Below are positions 1 through 7,721 of a stretch of 19,663 bases of DNA, piece after piece. Numbering within the stretch: the first letter of the stretch is position 1; each line of letters starts with the position of its first letter. The DNA comes from UBA1162 sp049513695 (GTDB lineage Bacteria > Chloroflexota > Dehalococcoidia > GIF9 > UBA5629): the NCBI GenBank assembly GCA_049513695.1, contig JBEKVW010000039.1, positions 1 through 19,663 of the forward strand, read 5' to 3'. A program made the translations under genes and the position numbers. The notes beneath the pieces were generated by a model. The model had not been told where the DNA came from, did not search any database, and saw only the letters and a program-made list of their open reading frames with translations.

Positions 1-180
1 CTTTAATTCGTCTAATTTTTGGTTGAGGCTGTCGACTGCTTCGGAGGATAGAACCACGGGACGCATATTAGAGCGGATGTCAGGGGTCAGCAATGCCAGC
101 ACATAGCCGATCATTACGGCTATAATGGCTAGCACCGCCAGGGCGCCCATAACTATTAAAAATCCCTGAAGGATTTTCAT
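1..180 (-). CDS. Small membrane protein of unknown function (3' end outside window)
   Basis: Too short for simple ORF calling because it runs off the left edge. Reading the minus strand from ATG at 180 gives 60 uninterrupted codons to base 1. The start is supported by a strong Shine-Dalgarno site (AAGGAGG, 7 nt before the ATG). Residues 1-31 form one hydrophobic segment (start MKILQGFLIVMGALAVLAII), typical of a single transmembrane anchor or uncleaved signal. It is followed by a polar stretch with heptad-like spacing (SEAVDSLNQKLDELK) that may begin a coiled coil. It follows rpoD by 28 nt on the same strand, so it is probably the last visible gene of the dgt-dnaG-rpoD operon. I do not recognise the family and infer no function beyond membrane anchoring. 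Confidence 0.7.
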   Translation of the reverse strand, partial: MKILQGFLIVMGALAVLAIIAVMIGYVLALLTPDIRSNMRPVVLSSEAVDSLNQKLDELK

Positions 181-208
181 CGATTCTCCTCCTTAACTAT
201 GGCTGTGA

Positions 209-1861
209 TTATTCAAGGTAGTCTTTGAGCTTGCGGCTCCGGCTGGGATGGCGCAATTTACGAAGGGCCTTGGCTTCTATCTGCCTGATCCTCTCGCGAG
301 TGACGTTAAATTCTTTGCCGACCTCTTCCAGTGTCCTGGCCCTGCCATCCTCCAGGCCGAATCTTAAAAGCAGCACCTTTCTCTCGCGCTCCGTCAATTC
401 ACCTAGCACTTTGTCAAGTTGTGCTTTCAACAGTTCACGGGATGCTGCATCGGCCGGTGGGAGGTTTGACCTGTCCTCGATAAAATCACCGAGGTGGCTG
501 TCCTCTTCTTCGCCGATGGGCATTTCGAGTGAAATAGGTACCTGCGATAACTTCATTATTTCCCTGACTTTTTCAGCGGATATCTCCATACCCTGCCCGA
601 TTTCCTCGCAACTGGGCTCACGTCCGAACTCCTGCGACAGCTTGCGATTGACCTTAAGCAGCCTGTTAATGGTCTCCACCATGTGAACGGGTATGCGGAT
701 GGTCCTGGCCTGGTCGGCAATGGCCCGGGTTATGGCTTGCCTGATCCACCATGTAGCATAGGTGCTGAATTTATAGCCCTTACGATATTCGAATTTTTCA
801 ACGGCGCGGACCAGGCCGATGTTGCCTTCCTGAATCAAGTCCAAAAGGGGCATACCGTGCCCCACATATTTCTTGGCAACGCTCACGACCAACCTCAAGT
901 TGGATACCGTCAATTGTTTGCTGGCCTCTTTGCCATCCCGGTCGATATGTTCAAATTTATGCTGAAATGGACGGCTTTTATCTTCTATCTTATTGATAAG
1001 CTTGGTATCACCATTCTTGCTCACTAACTGCTTGACTTTCTCCCACGACTGGTTGCCATCCAGGATTGAAAAGATTTCGGGATTCAGCATTCTGACGTAA
1101 ATCGAGTAGTCCACCAGGCGCTTCTCGATTTCCGGAGGTTCCAGGCCCAGCTCCCCCGCTATCTTCACAACCAACTCGGGATTAATAAAATCATCAATCG
1201 ACTGGTGGAGCTTGGTGTTCAGCAATCTTTCTTTGAAGCTGAGTTTCTTAGCTATGCTGAGGTGTTCGGATAGCTTATCGATAACTAAGTCGCATTCGGC
1301 CAGGTTGACCAATAGCTGGATAACGAAATCGGATATGGAGGGAAACCTGTTAAGGTGATTTTTAAATGAATACTTGATATTCTCGATGTATTTATAGGGC
1401 TCGATCTTGCTGGCCAGTTCACGTTCCAGCTTCGCATTTAAAAGCGGGTACTTGCCTATCTCATGCAAGTACATCCTGACCGGGTCGTCAATCGCTTCAT
1501 GCTCGGCCAGCTCGACTTCAAGCTCAATGAGAGGCTTCTCCTCTTCCGCCTCCGGCTTCTCCAACCACTCCTCTTCGGCAAATTCGGGGGCTGCCTCTAC
1601 TTCTGTAAAAAGAAGCTCTTTTTCCTCCTTCGGCGCAGGTTCGGTTTCAAGCTTGTCCCAGTGATCGTGATGGACTTCGAAATCGGTCTGCACGAGATCG
1701 ACAGTGTCTCCGGCTGCAATTTCCGGTATGGCTGCTGCCTTTTTCTCCCCTTTGGACGGCGCCTTCGCGGTGGCCTTGACAGCGGCTTTAGCTGTGACTT
1801 TAGCAGGAGTTTTAGCTGGTGGCGTTTTTTTCTTTACAACAGGTTTAGTCGTCTTGGACAT
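209..1861 (-). CDS. rpoD: Primary RNA polymerase sigma factor RpoD (SigA)
   Basis: Primary sigma-70 factor that directs RNA polymerase to housekeeping promoters. The 550-residue product shows region 1.2 at about 123-152 (DDPVRMYLHEIGKYPLL), region 2 at about 316-386 with the core-binding and -10 recognition block (NLRLVVSVAKKY, DLIQEGNIGL, TYATWWIRQAI), region 3 at about 395-470, and region 4 at about 483-545 with the -35 helix-turn-helix (LEEVGKEFNVTRERIRQIE). Two features are unusual. The N-terminus (1-50) is a Lys/Ala/Pro-rich tail, followed by a Glu-rich stretch (72-122) where region 1.1 would lie. About 150 mostly helical residues (155-308) separate regions 1.2 and 2.1. E. coli sigma-70 also has a non-conserved insert there, but many bacteria have only a short linker. 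The start ATG directly abuts the dnaG stop (TAAATG), with AAGGGAG inside the dnaG end as ribosome site, so the two genes are translationally linked. Confidence 0.97.
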   Translation of the reverse strand: MSKTTKPVVKKKTPPAKTPAKVTAKAAVKATAKAPSKGEKKAAAIPEIAAGDTVDLVQTDFEVHHDHWDKLETEPAPKEEKELLFTEVEAAPEFAEEEWLEKPEAEEEKPLIELEVELAEHEAIDDPVRMYLHEIGKYPLLNAKLERELASKIEPYKYIENIKYSFKNHLNRFPSISDFVIQLLVNLAECDLVIDKLSEHLSIAKKLSFKERLLNTKLHQSIDDFINPELVVKIAGELGLEPPEIEKRLVDYSIYVRMLNPEIFSILDGNQSWEKVKQLVSKNGDTKLINKIEDKSRPFQHKFEHIDRDGKEASKQLTVSNLRLVVSVAKKYVGHGMPLLDLIQEGNIGLVRAVEKFEYRKGYKFSTYATWWIRQAITRAIADQARTIRIPVHMVETINRLLKVNRKLSQEFGREPSCEEIGQGMEISAEKVREIMKLSQVPISLEMPIGEEEDSHLGDFIEDRSNLPPADAASRELLKAQLDKVLGELTERERKVLLLRFGLEDGRARTLEEVGKEFNVTRERIRQIEAKALRKLRHPSRSRKLKDYLE

Positions 1862-3733
1862 TTAGACTCCCTTTGTGCGGCTAAAAAAGCGGCGTCTTTT
1901 TCTAAAAGTATCATTCAGTTGCTGGCTTCCGTTAATTCCTAGTTCCTTGAGCTTAGCCAGCTCACCCTCAGAATCGCCCTTCTCTTTTTCCTCAATCAGG
2001 ATCAGCTTTTTTTTGATCTCCAGGTTTTTAACGTGTCTTTCTTGCAGACGGTTGATACAGTCGTACAGCGCGTATTCCCTTTCCCTCTTACTCTGGCTTA
2101 ACGATGGAGGCAATTGCCTTCCGAACGCCAGAAAGTGGTCAAAATAATCATGTATAGCCGGGTCGAGACTGCCGGCTATCGAATCTGCATCGGCGTTTTC
2201 CTGCCACTTAAATAATATATCCTTATTGTCCTCATGTTCAAAATATTCAGTCGATAGCTTCATTCCGGCAGGCTTTAGATCGGGAAACTGCAGCAATAAG
2301 GCCAGGCAATACTCCTCAATGGGCCTTGAAGATTCCGCGTGTGCCTCATAGATTCTAACAACCTTGTTTTTCCCAGATGTTTTACCCTTTTTCTCCAGAT
2401 TTAGCAAGTTGTTAAAGTCTTCATGCATGCGTTTATAGTCCATTTTTAACAGTGTTGCAATTTTCTGGATGTAATGTGCACGTCGAGCAGGAACATCTAT
2501 AGGGGCCAGGATCGGCAGAAACTTGGAAACAAAGGCGGATTTGTCTCCGGGACTATTCTGGTCTACGTTAGCAAGTTCCTTTTTCAATGTAAAATCAATA
2601 ATCGGCTGTGATTCTTGGAGCAGTTTGCCCCATTGTTCTGGCGATTTCCTGATGATCTCGTCTGGATCTTTGCCGCCCTTGATCTCCACCACCTGGACTT
2701 CGTATTTCACCAGCTCATCATATGTCTTCCGATCTGTCCAGGGCATCCAGTAGTCCCGGGGTATCTGTTCGTTGATGGTAATAATGCTCCTGGTGGTAGC
2801 CTCCAGGCCGGCTAAATCGGCATCCAGTGCCACAATTATGTTCTTGGAGAACCTGCGTAAAATGGATATCTGTTTTTCCGTGATGGCCGTCCCCATGCAG
2901 GCCACGGTATTTTCATAGCCGAACTGATGAGCGGCGATGACATCCATGTAGCCTTCCGTGATCACGGCTGCATCCTTCTGCCGTATGGCCGCCTGCGCAC
3001 GGTCGATCGCATATACAACGCTGCTCTTATTGAAAATCAGCGTCTCAGGGGAGTTTAAATATTTAGGCAGGGAGTCATCGAGCGCTCGAGCCCCGAACCC
3101 TATGACGCGGCTTTTGATATCGCGCAGGGGAAAGATAAGGCGGTTCCTGAACCTGTCATAGTGGCCCCCGCTGTCACGCGCCGCTACCAGCCCCACGGCC
3201 AGCATGTCCTCATCCAGGTAGCCGGATTTGGCCAGATGGGAACTAAGATCGTCCCATTTATTGGGCGCGAAACCAAGCTGGAAATCGTCGATTACCTTGG
3301 ATGACAGGCCGCGTTTTTCCGCATAGTTCCTGGCCTTTTCAGCCTCACCCGAATGCAATAGCAGGTAGTGGAAGTATTCGGCCGCTACCTCATTGATTTT
3401 ATACAGTCGGTCCAGCCTATCCTGCTCTTCCTTGTTGCTCTTCTCGGACTTATATGAAAGGGTTACATTGGCTTTTTCCGCCAGTAAGCGCAGGGCCTGC
3501 CCGAAATCCAGCCCCTCCTTCTTCATGATGAAGGTAAAGATATCGCCGCCCGTGCCGCAGGCGCCGAAACAATGCCAGCTCTGCCTTTCGGGAAATACGA
3601 AAAACGAAGCTGTTTTTTCGGTGTGGAACGGGCAATTGGCCTTGAAATTTTTTCCCGACGGATGCAACTGCACATACGGGGTCAAAACATCTACGATGTC
3701 CAGCTTCTGCTTAACTTCGTCGACTACATTCAT
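1862..3733 (-). CDS. dnaG: DNA primase DnaG
   Basis: Synthesises RNA primers for replication at the fork, working with the replicative helicase. The 623-residue protein has the usual three parts. The N-terminal CHC2 zinc finger has ligands C34, H37, C55 and C59; the last pair reads CFGAC, with three residues between the cysteines instead of the usual two. The TOPRIM catalytic core contains E260 in the VITEGYMDV motif and the acidic DxD at 304/306 (VALDAD). A helical C-terminal region (about 375-623) is probably the helicase-binding part; it is divergent and very charged near its end (KRRRFF). The ATG at 3733 has GAAGG 7 nt upstream. dnaG sits 21 nt after dgt and abuts rpoD, so the three should be co-transcribed. 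The dnaG-rpoD pairing is widely conserved. The odd zinc-finger spacing is one I recall from Chloroflexi primases, so I read it as lineage-typical and not as damage. Confidence 0.97.
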   Translation of the reverse strand: MNVVDEVKQKLDIVDVLTPYVQLHPSGKNFKANCPFHTEKTASFFVFPERQSWHCFGACGTGGDIFTFIMKKEGLDFGQALRLLAEKANVTLSYKSEKSNKEEQDRLDRLYKINEVAAEYFHYLLLHSGEAEKARNYAEKRGLSSKVIDDFQLGFAPNKWDDLSSHLAKSGYLDEDMLAVGLVAARDSGGHYDRFRNRLIFPLRDIKSRVIGFGARALDDSLPKYLNSPETLIFNKSSVVYAIDRAQAAIRQKDAAVITEGYMDVIAAHQFGYENTVACMGTAITEKQISILRRFSKNIIVALDADLAGLEATTRSIITINEQIPRDYWMPWTDRKTYDELVKYEVQVVEIKGGKDPDEIIRKSPEQWGKLLQESQPIIDFTLKKELANVDQNSPGDKSAFVSKFLPILAPIDVPARRAHYIQKIATLLKMDYKRMHEDFNNLLNLEKKGKTSGKNKVVRIYEAHAESSRPIEEYCLALLLQFPDLKPAGMKLSTEYFEHEDNKDILFKWQENADADSIAGSLDPAIHDYFDHFLAFGRQLPPSLSQSKREREYALYDCINRLQERHVKNLEIKKKLILIEEKEKGDSEGELAKLKELGINGSQQLNDTFRKRRRFFSRTKGV

Positions 3734-3754
3734 CTCTTAACCTTCATATATAGC

Positions 3755-4795
3755 TCAGGCAACGGGCGCTGCCTGTAGCTCCTCTGCCTTGAGTATCGCA
3801 TAATGGTCGGTCATCCCGGCGATATAATCGGCAACCCGCTGGGCCGCATTGTCGGCCTTCTTTAAATTATACTCGGTAGCAAGCTTTTCGGGGTTTTCAA
3901 TGAAATAGTTAAACAGGAAAAATATTATCTGGCGTGCCTTACGGACTTCCTCGGTTTCAAGGCTGGTATTATAAACCCTTAAAAACAAAAAATCACGCAG
4001 TTCGTCGGCGGCACGGCGTATTTTATCACTCATGCCGATAACCAGCAGCTCCCGGTTCATATTGGCGGCCGAAAACCTCACAATATCCGTCACCAGCCTG
4101 TTGATACGTTTAGAGTTGGTATCCCCCAGTACTTTTGAGGTGGAAGACGGCAGGTCCGCAGGCGATATAATGCCTGCCCGCATGGCGTCCTCGACATCAT
4201 GATTGATATAGGCTACCAGGTCGGCTATCTTCACCACCTGCCCCTCGAGGGTCATAAGGTTGTTCCATCCTTCCTCCATTATCTCGAGATTACCCTTAGA
4301 ATGGTTGAGTATCCCGTCCCGCACCTCATAGGTCAGGTTAAGCCCCTTACCCTTATTCTCAATATAGTCCACCACCCTCAGGCTCTGCTCGTTGTGCCTG
4401 AAACCGCCGGGAAGCAGCTCGTTCAGCGCCTGTTCACCCATGTGTCCGAAGGGGGTATGGCCGAGATCGTGACCCAGTGCTATGGCCTCAGCCAGGTCTT
4501 CATTAAGGTTGAGGGCGCGGGCAATCGTCCTGGCTATTTGCGATACTTCGAGGGTATGCGTCAGGCGTGTCACATAATGGTCTCCCAGTGGTGCAATGAA
4601 TACCTGGGTCTTATGTTTCAGGCGGCGGAAGGCGTTGGAAAATATGATGCGGTCACGGTCACGCTGAAAAGACGTCCTCATAGGGCAGGGCTCTTCCTCT
4701 TTCATCCTGCCGCGGCTGTCGGCGCTGCGTGCTGCATAAGGAGATAAGCGCTCTTCAGCCCTTTCCAATCGCTGCCGGATATTAAGCTCAGACAT
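3755..4795 (-). CDS. dgt: Deoxyguanosinetriphosphate triphosphohydrolase-like HD protein
   Basis: HD-superfamily dNTP triphosphohydrolase, expected to split dNTPs into deoxynucleoside and tripolyphosphate and so tune precursor pools for replication. The 346-residue length and the N-terminal SPYAARSADSRGR block match the short bacterial dGTPase-like class (clade 2). The metal-binding HD set is visible: H80 (RLTHTLEV), H109-D110 (GHDLGHTPFGH) and D192 (KIADLVAYINHD). A phosphate-binding basic segment (RDRDRIIFSNAFRRLKHKT) lies before it. The gene leads the dgt-dnaG-rpoD unit, which fits a role in nucleotide supply. There is no clear Shine-Dalgarno site before the ATG at 4795. A TATAAT 19 nt upstream suggests a very short leader (separate entry). 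The exact nucleotide preference cannot be read from sequence; many clade members are active on several dNTPs. Confidence 0.93.
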   Translation of the reverse strand: MSELNIRQRLERAEERLSPYAARSADSRGRMKEEEPCPMRTSFQRDRDRIIFSNAFRRLKHKTQVFIAPLGDHYVTRLTHTLEVSQIARTIARALNLNEDLAEAIALGHDLGHTPFGHMGEQALNELLPGGFRHNEQSLRVVDYIENKGKGLNLTYEVRDGILNHSKGNLEIMEEGWNNLMTLEGQVVKIADLVAYINHDVEDAMRAGIISPADLPSSTSKVLGDTNSKRINRLVTDIVRFSAANMNRELLVIGMSDKIRRAADELRDFLFLRVYNTSLETEEVRKARQIIFFLFNYFIENPEKLATEYNLKKADNAAQRVADYIAGMTDHYAILKAEELQAAPVA

Positions 4796-4814
4796 AAGAA
4801 AACGTTGTTATAAA

Positions 4815-4820
4815 ATTATA
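4815..4820 (-). promoter_or_regulatory. Possible -10 box for the dgt-dnaG-rpoD operon
   Basis: On the minus strand a perfect TATAAT lies 19 nt before the dgt ATG. No convincing -35 box sits 16-18 nt further upstream. If used, it would give a 5' leader of only about 10-13 nt without a ribosome site, so dgt would be translated nearly leaderless. AT-rich surroundings mean chance is possible. Confidence 0.35.
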
Positions 4821-4931
4821 GTACATTATTGATGTCAGGACGCCATTTAAGCCTGCAACCCCCATGCCTGCCGCCTTTTAATTGTGGATGCCGTGTATGT
4901 AGAGGGCCCTAAAAGCTGTAAATACGGAGGG

Positions 4932-6032
4932 CTAGACGTTGAACAGGAAATGCGCGATATCGCCGTCCTGCACGATGTAAGACTTGCCCTCCAGCCTCAA
5001 CAGGCCGTGCTTGCGGGCCTCGGCCATATTACCGCTTTTCACGAAATCATTATAGCTAACGACCTCGGCGCGGATGAATCCCTTCTCTATATCCGTGTGG
5101 ATCTTGCCGGCCGCTTTGACGGCGGGCGTATCGCGATGAATGGTCCATGCCTTCACCTCGTCCTCTCCCACCGTGAAGAAAGATATTAAACCCAGCAGTG
5201 AATAAGAATGCTTGATAACGGCATCGAAAGCCGTCTCCTTCAGACCGATATCCTTGCGGAATTCCTCCGCCTCGTTTTCGCTGAGCTGCACCAGTTCCAT
5301 CTCGAGTTGACCGCACATCGAAATGAGGTCCATCTGAGGGCGCATGCAGGCCTTCTTCAGGTCCTCCATAGTCTTGTCGTAAATGGGAAGCTGTTTTTCG
5401 CCGATATTGATGACGATCAGCATGGGCTTGGCAGTCAGGAACTGATAGTTATTGAGCGAACGAAGCTCATCTGTGCTGAGCTTCTGAAGCTTGATAGGCA
5501 CATTCTGCTCCAAAGACTTCTTGATGCGCAGCATCAACTCCTGCTCTTTCAAGGCTGAGTCGCGTTCGGCCGATTTGCCCATCTTGAGGGCGGACTCCAG
5601 GCGGCCGAGGCGTTTCTCAATGATCAGCAGGTCGGAGAAGATCAGCTCCATATCCAGCGTCTCGATATCGCGCAGGGGATCGACTTTACCCTCGATATGG
5701 GGGATATTTTCATCCTCGAAGGCCCTGACTACCTGCAGGATGGCGTCTGCGGTGCTGAGGGTGTTGAGGAACTGGCCGCTTACGCCCTGATCCTTGCCGA
5801 AGCCTTTGGGCAATCCCCCGATATCGATATACTTGATCTCGGCGGGGGTGGTCTTCTTGGGGTGATAGATGTTGCTGAGCTTCTGCAGCCTTTCATCGGG
5901 AACCCTGGCTATGGCCGGGTTGGTAGTCAGGCCACCGCCCGAGTGCGGCTTATTTTCCGCCGTGAACTTGGTGAGAGCGTTGAAGACACTCGTTTTCCCG
6001 CTTCCGGGCAGACCTATAATGCTTATTTCCAT
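4932..6032 (-). CDS. ychF: YchF/OLA1-type P-loop ATPase
   Basis: TRAFAC-class P-loop NTPase of the Obg-related YchF family. Family members bind ribosomes and prefer ATP over GTP; their cellular role is linked to translation and stress but is not settled. The 366-residue length is standard. Visible motifs are the Walker A loop GLPGSGKT (7-14), the G3 motif DIGG (70-73), and NIGE (209-212) in place of the GTPase NKxD, which is the hallmark change to ATP specificity. A helical arm (about 125-200) follows, and a C-terminal TGS domain occupies about 282-365 (TVGEDEVKAWTIH, then QDGDIAHFLFNV). The ATG at 6032 is preceded by GAGG at 8 nt. It is divergent from rpsF and separated from dgt by 136 nt, so it is probably its own transcript from the promoter near 6060. 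Confidence 0.96.
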   Translation of the reverse strand: MEISIIGLPGSGKTSVFNALTKFTAENKPHSGGGLTTNPAIARVPDERLQKLSNIYHPKKTTPAEIKYIDIGGLPKGFGKDQGVSGQFLNTLSTADAILQVVRAFEDENIPHIEGKVDPLRDIETLDMELIFSDLLIIEKRLGRLESALKMGKSAERDSALKEQELMLRIKKSLEQNVPIKLQKLSTDELRSLNNYQFLTAKPMLIVINIGEKQLPIYDKTMEDLKKACMRPQMDLISMCGQLEMELVQLSENEAEEFRKDIGLKETAFDAVIKHSYSLLGLISFFTVGEDEVKAWTIHRDTPAVKAAGKIHTDIEKGFIRAEVVSYNDFVKSGNMAEARKHGLLRLEGKSYIVQDGDIAHFLFNV

Positions 6033-6055
6033 CGTATGGCCTCGCTAACCTAAAA

Positions 6056-6084
6056 ACTATATGCCAGCCCCAATGAAAATGCAA
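6056..6084 (-). promoter_or_regulatory. Probable promoter of ychF
   Basis: On the minus strand TTGCAT (6079-6084), a 17-nt spacer and TATAGT (6056-6061) resemble a SigA promoter, with a predicted start near 6049 and a leader of about 17 nt. It lies back to back with the rpsF promoter. The -35 box is weak. Confidence 0.45.
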
Positions 6085-6095
6085 TAGCGATGAGG

Positions 6096-6124
6096 TTGTT
6101 GCAGGTTTATTCCTGTGATATAAT
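6096..6124 (+). promoter_or_regulatory. Extended -10 promoter of the rpsF-ileS operon
   Basis: A perfect TATAAT (6119-6124) is preceded by TGA (6116-6118), giving an extended -10 element. A weak -35, TTGTTG (6096-6101), lies 17 nt upstream. The predicted start near 6131 leaves a leader of about 25 nt before the rpsF GTG. This is the only good promoter seen upstream of the ten-gene plus-strand operon. Confidence 0.7.
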
Positions 6125-6155
6125 CAGTAGAATTTCGCAATCTGGAGGATTAATT

Positions 6156-6443
6156 GTGCCCAGTTACGAACTGGTTTTCATTTTAAACCCAACACTAACT
6201 GAAGACGATTTTTCCCGTTTGATGGGAAAAGTCAACGATCTTATTACCAAACTTGGCGGGACGGTTTCCGAGACTACTCCCTGGGGCAAGCGCAGGCTTG
6301 CGTATCCGATTAAGAAGCAGTCGGAAGGGAACTATGTACTAGAGAAAGTTCAGATCAAGCAGACAGCCCTCAAAGAGCTGGATGCCGGCCTGAAGCTCAC
6401 AGATGACGTTTTAAGGTATTTGTTCATACGCGAAAAGAGTTAA
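6156..6443 (+). CDS. rpsF: 30S ribosomal protein bS6
   Basis: Small-subunit protein that pairs with bS18 on the central domain of 16S rRNA. The 95-residue product starts PSYELVFILNPTLTEDD and contains the family block WGKRRLAYPIKKQSEGNYVL. I chose the GTG at 6156 over upstream in-frame ATGs because GGAGG (6144-6148) lies 7 nt before it, because the extended -10 promoter lies upstream, and because the family begins at this point. The longer reading would start upstream of the predicted transcription start. It is the first gene of the operon. It ends 16 nt before ssb, and rpsR follows, which is the conserved S6-SSB-S18 order. Confidence 0.97.
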   Translation: MPSYELVFILNPTLTEDDFSRLMGKVNDLITKLGGTVSETTPWGKRRLAYPIKKQSEGNYVLEKVQIKQTALKELDAGLKLTDDVLRYLFIREKS

Positions 6444-6459
6444 TTTCCGGGAGGGGTTG

Positions 6460-6864
6460 ATGGCGAGTTTGAATAAGATTCTGTTAATCGGCAATGTCGG
6501 CGGCGATCCCGAGATGAGGTTCACACCCAGCGGTGTGCCCGTGACGACCTTTACGATGGCGACCAACCGGAATACGCCCCAGGCGGACGGCTCGGTAAAA
6601 AAGGAGACCGAATGGTTCCGCATCAGCGCCTGGAGAAAGCAGGCTGAGGCCTGCAATCAGTTTTTAACTAAGGGGAAGCTGGTTTACGTCGAGGGAACCT
6701 TGCGGACCCGTACATGGGACGGCAAGGACGGGCAGAAGCACCTAAGCCTCGAAGTTACGGCTGACAGGGTGATATTCCTAGACCGGCAGGGCGCAGCGCC
6801 ATTACCACCCGAAGAGGTTCCGGCAGAAGAAGGGGATATTGAACCCGATGACATCCCCTTTTAA
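6460..6864 (+). CDS. ssb: Single-stranded DNA-binding protein
   Basis: Coats single-stranded DNA during replication, repair and recombination. The 134-residue protein has the N-terminal OB fold (LNKILLIGNVGGDPEMRF, then WFRISAWRKQAE and VYVEGTLRTRTW) and a short acidic linker. It ends in DIEPDDIPF, the conserved tip that docks partner proteins. Start choice: an in-frame TTG at 6457 immediately precedes the ATG at 6460. The ATG has the better spacing (5 nt) from GGAGG at 6450-6454, so I use it. The gene sits between rpsF and rpsR as in many bacteria. The linker is short, about 20-25 residues. Confidence 0.97.
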   Translation: MASLNKILLIGNVGGDPEMRFTPSGVPVTTFTMATNRNTPQADGSVKKETEWFRISAWRKQAEACNQFLTKGKLVYVEGTLRTRTWDGKDGQKHLSLEVTADRVIFLDRQGAAPLPPEEVPAEEGDIEPDDIPF

Positions 6865-6898
6865 ATCCTTAATATGAAGGAGGACTACTAATAAACCT

Positions 6899-7192
6899 AT
6901 GGAAACCAATACCGGCCCAGTCAAAAGGGAGAGGGGACGCAAATTCATAGTTAAACCCAAGGTTTGCATGTTTTGCGTTGATAAAACGCCCATAGACTAT
7001 AAGAACATAACCCTTGTGCAGCGCTTCGTTTCCGACCGAGGGAAGATCGTGCCGCGCAGGCGCACAGGCGTGTGTGCTAAACACCAACGCAGCTTGTCTC
7101 AGGCCATTAAACGGGCCAGGTATCTGGCCATGCTGCCCGCTTCTCCCAACCACGTTTATAATATAAGCGGGGGCGGCGAAAGAAAAGCATAA
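6899..7192 (+). CDS. rpsR: 30S ribosomal protein bS18, zinc-binding form
   Basis: Small-subunit protein that partners bS6. The 97-residue product is longer than the usual 70-80 because of an N-terminal extension (METNTGPVKRERGRKF) and a basic C-terminal tail after the core. The core shows KVCMFCVDK and later GVCAKHQR: a C-x2-C plus C-x2-H set that should bind zinc (a C+ type S18). The ribosome site AAGGAGG (6877-6883) is strong but lies 15 nt before this ATG, longer than usual; no alternative start codon occurs in the gap. rplI (L9), often next in this operon, is absent; rpmH follows instead. Confidence 0.95.
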   Translation: METNTGPVKRERGRKFIVKPKVCMFCVDKTPIDYKNITLVQRFVSDRGKIVPRRRTGVCAKHQRSLSQAIKRARYLAMLPASPNHVYNISGGGERKA

Positions 7193-7211
7193 TCTAATCT
7201 GGAGAATTAAA

Positions 7212-7352
7212 TTGCCCAAGAGGACATATCAACCGAAAAAAAGAGGAAGAATAAGAAAGCACGGTTTCCGTGCCAGGATGTCAACGCGCGGCGGCCGTGA
7301 TGTGTTAAAAGCACGGCGCGCCCGGGGACGCTGGAAGCTCACTCAGGTATAG
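7212..7352 (+). CDS. rpmH: 50S ribosomal protein bL34
   Basis: A 46-residue, very basic protein of the large ribosomal subunit. Translation from the TTG at 7212 gives MPKRTYQPKKRGRIRKHGFR and then STRGGRDVLKARRARGR, the complete L34 signature. The TTG start is supported by GGAG at 7201-7204 (7-nt spacing) and by the family N-terminus; no ATG fits. It lies 19 nt after rpsR and 6 nt before rnpA. The rpmH-rnpA pair is almost universal in bacteria and usually sits next to dnaA at the origin. Here it is fused to the rpsF-ssb-rpsR operon. Confidence 0.97.
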   Translation: MPKRTYQPKKRGRIRKHGFRARMSTRGGRDVLKARRARGRWKLTQV

Positions 7353-7358
7353 CAATAT

Positions 7359-7721
7359 ATGGCCAAGAGATTGGCTTTAACCAGGAGAGCACAATATTTA
7401 GCAGTTTATGAATCGGGCAGGGCATTTGCTGAGAATCTGCTGGTAATCAAAATACTCTCTAACGGCCTGGATACCAGTAGAGTAGGTTTCTCAGTTACCA
7501 AGGACATCGGCAAAGCGACTGTCAGGAACCATGTGAAACGACTGCTGAAGGAGAATGTGCGGCTACTGGGAATTAAAGACGGGTGGGATATGGTATTTAT
7601 AGCGCGCCGCGGTATAGTTGATGCCGATTACCATAAATTGCAGGCTATTTTAATTAAGTTGCTGCGCCGCGCAGATTTGTTGATAAACGATGTTAAAACA
7701 GATAGCCTTGAAATCAATTAA
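7359..7721 (+). CDS. rnpA: Ribonuclease P protein component
   Basis: Basic protein subunit of RNase P, which together with the catalytic RNA removes 5' leaders from pre-tRNAs. The 120-residue product carries the family signature around RNHVKRLLKE (the RNxxKR helix) and the central strand block RVGFSVTKDIGKATV, followed by WDMVFIARRG. There is no clear Shine-Dalgarno site, and the ATG is only 6 nt past the rpmH stop, so translation is probably coupled to rpmH. Its 3' end overlaps the start of yidD by 32 nt in another frame. The RNase P RNA gene (rnpB) is not in this window. Confidence 0.96.
   Translation: MAKRLALTRRAQYLAVYESGRAFAENLLVIKILSNGLDTSRVGFSVTKDIGKATVRNHVKRLLKENVRLLGIKDGWDMVFIARRGIVDADYHKLQAILIKLLRRADLLINDVKTDSLEIN

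Noticed and set aside
6090..6155. Longer rpsF reading from an upstream ATG
   Set aside because: The extra 22 codons would start upstream of the predicted transcription start and -10 box, lack a ribosome site and are not part of the S6 family.
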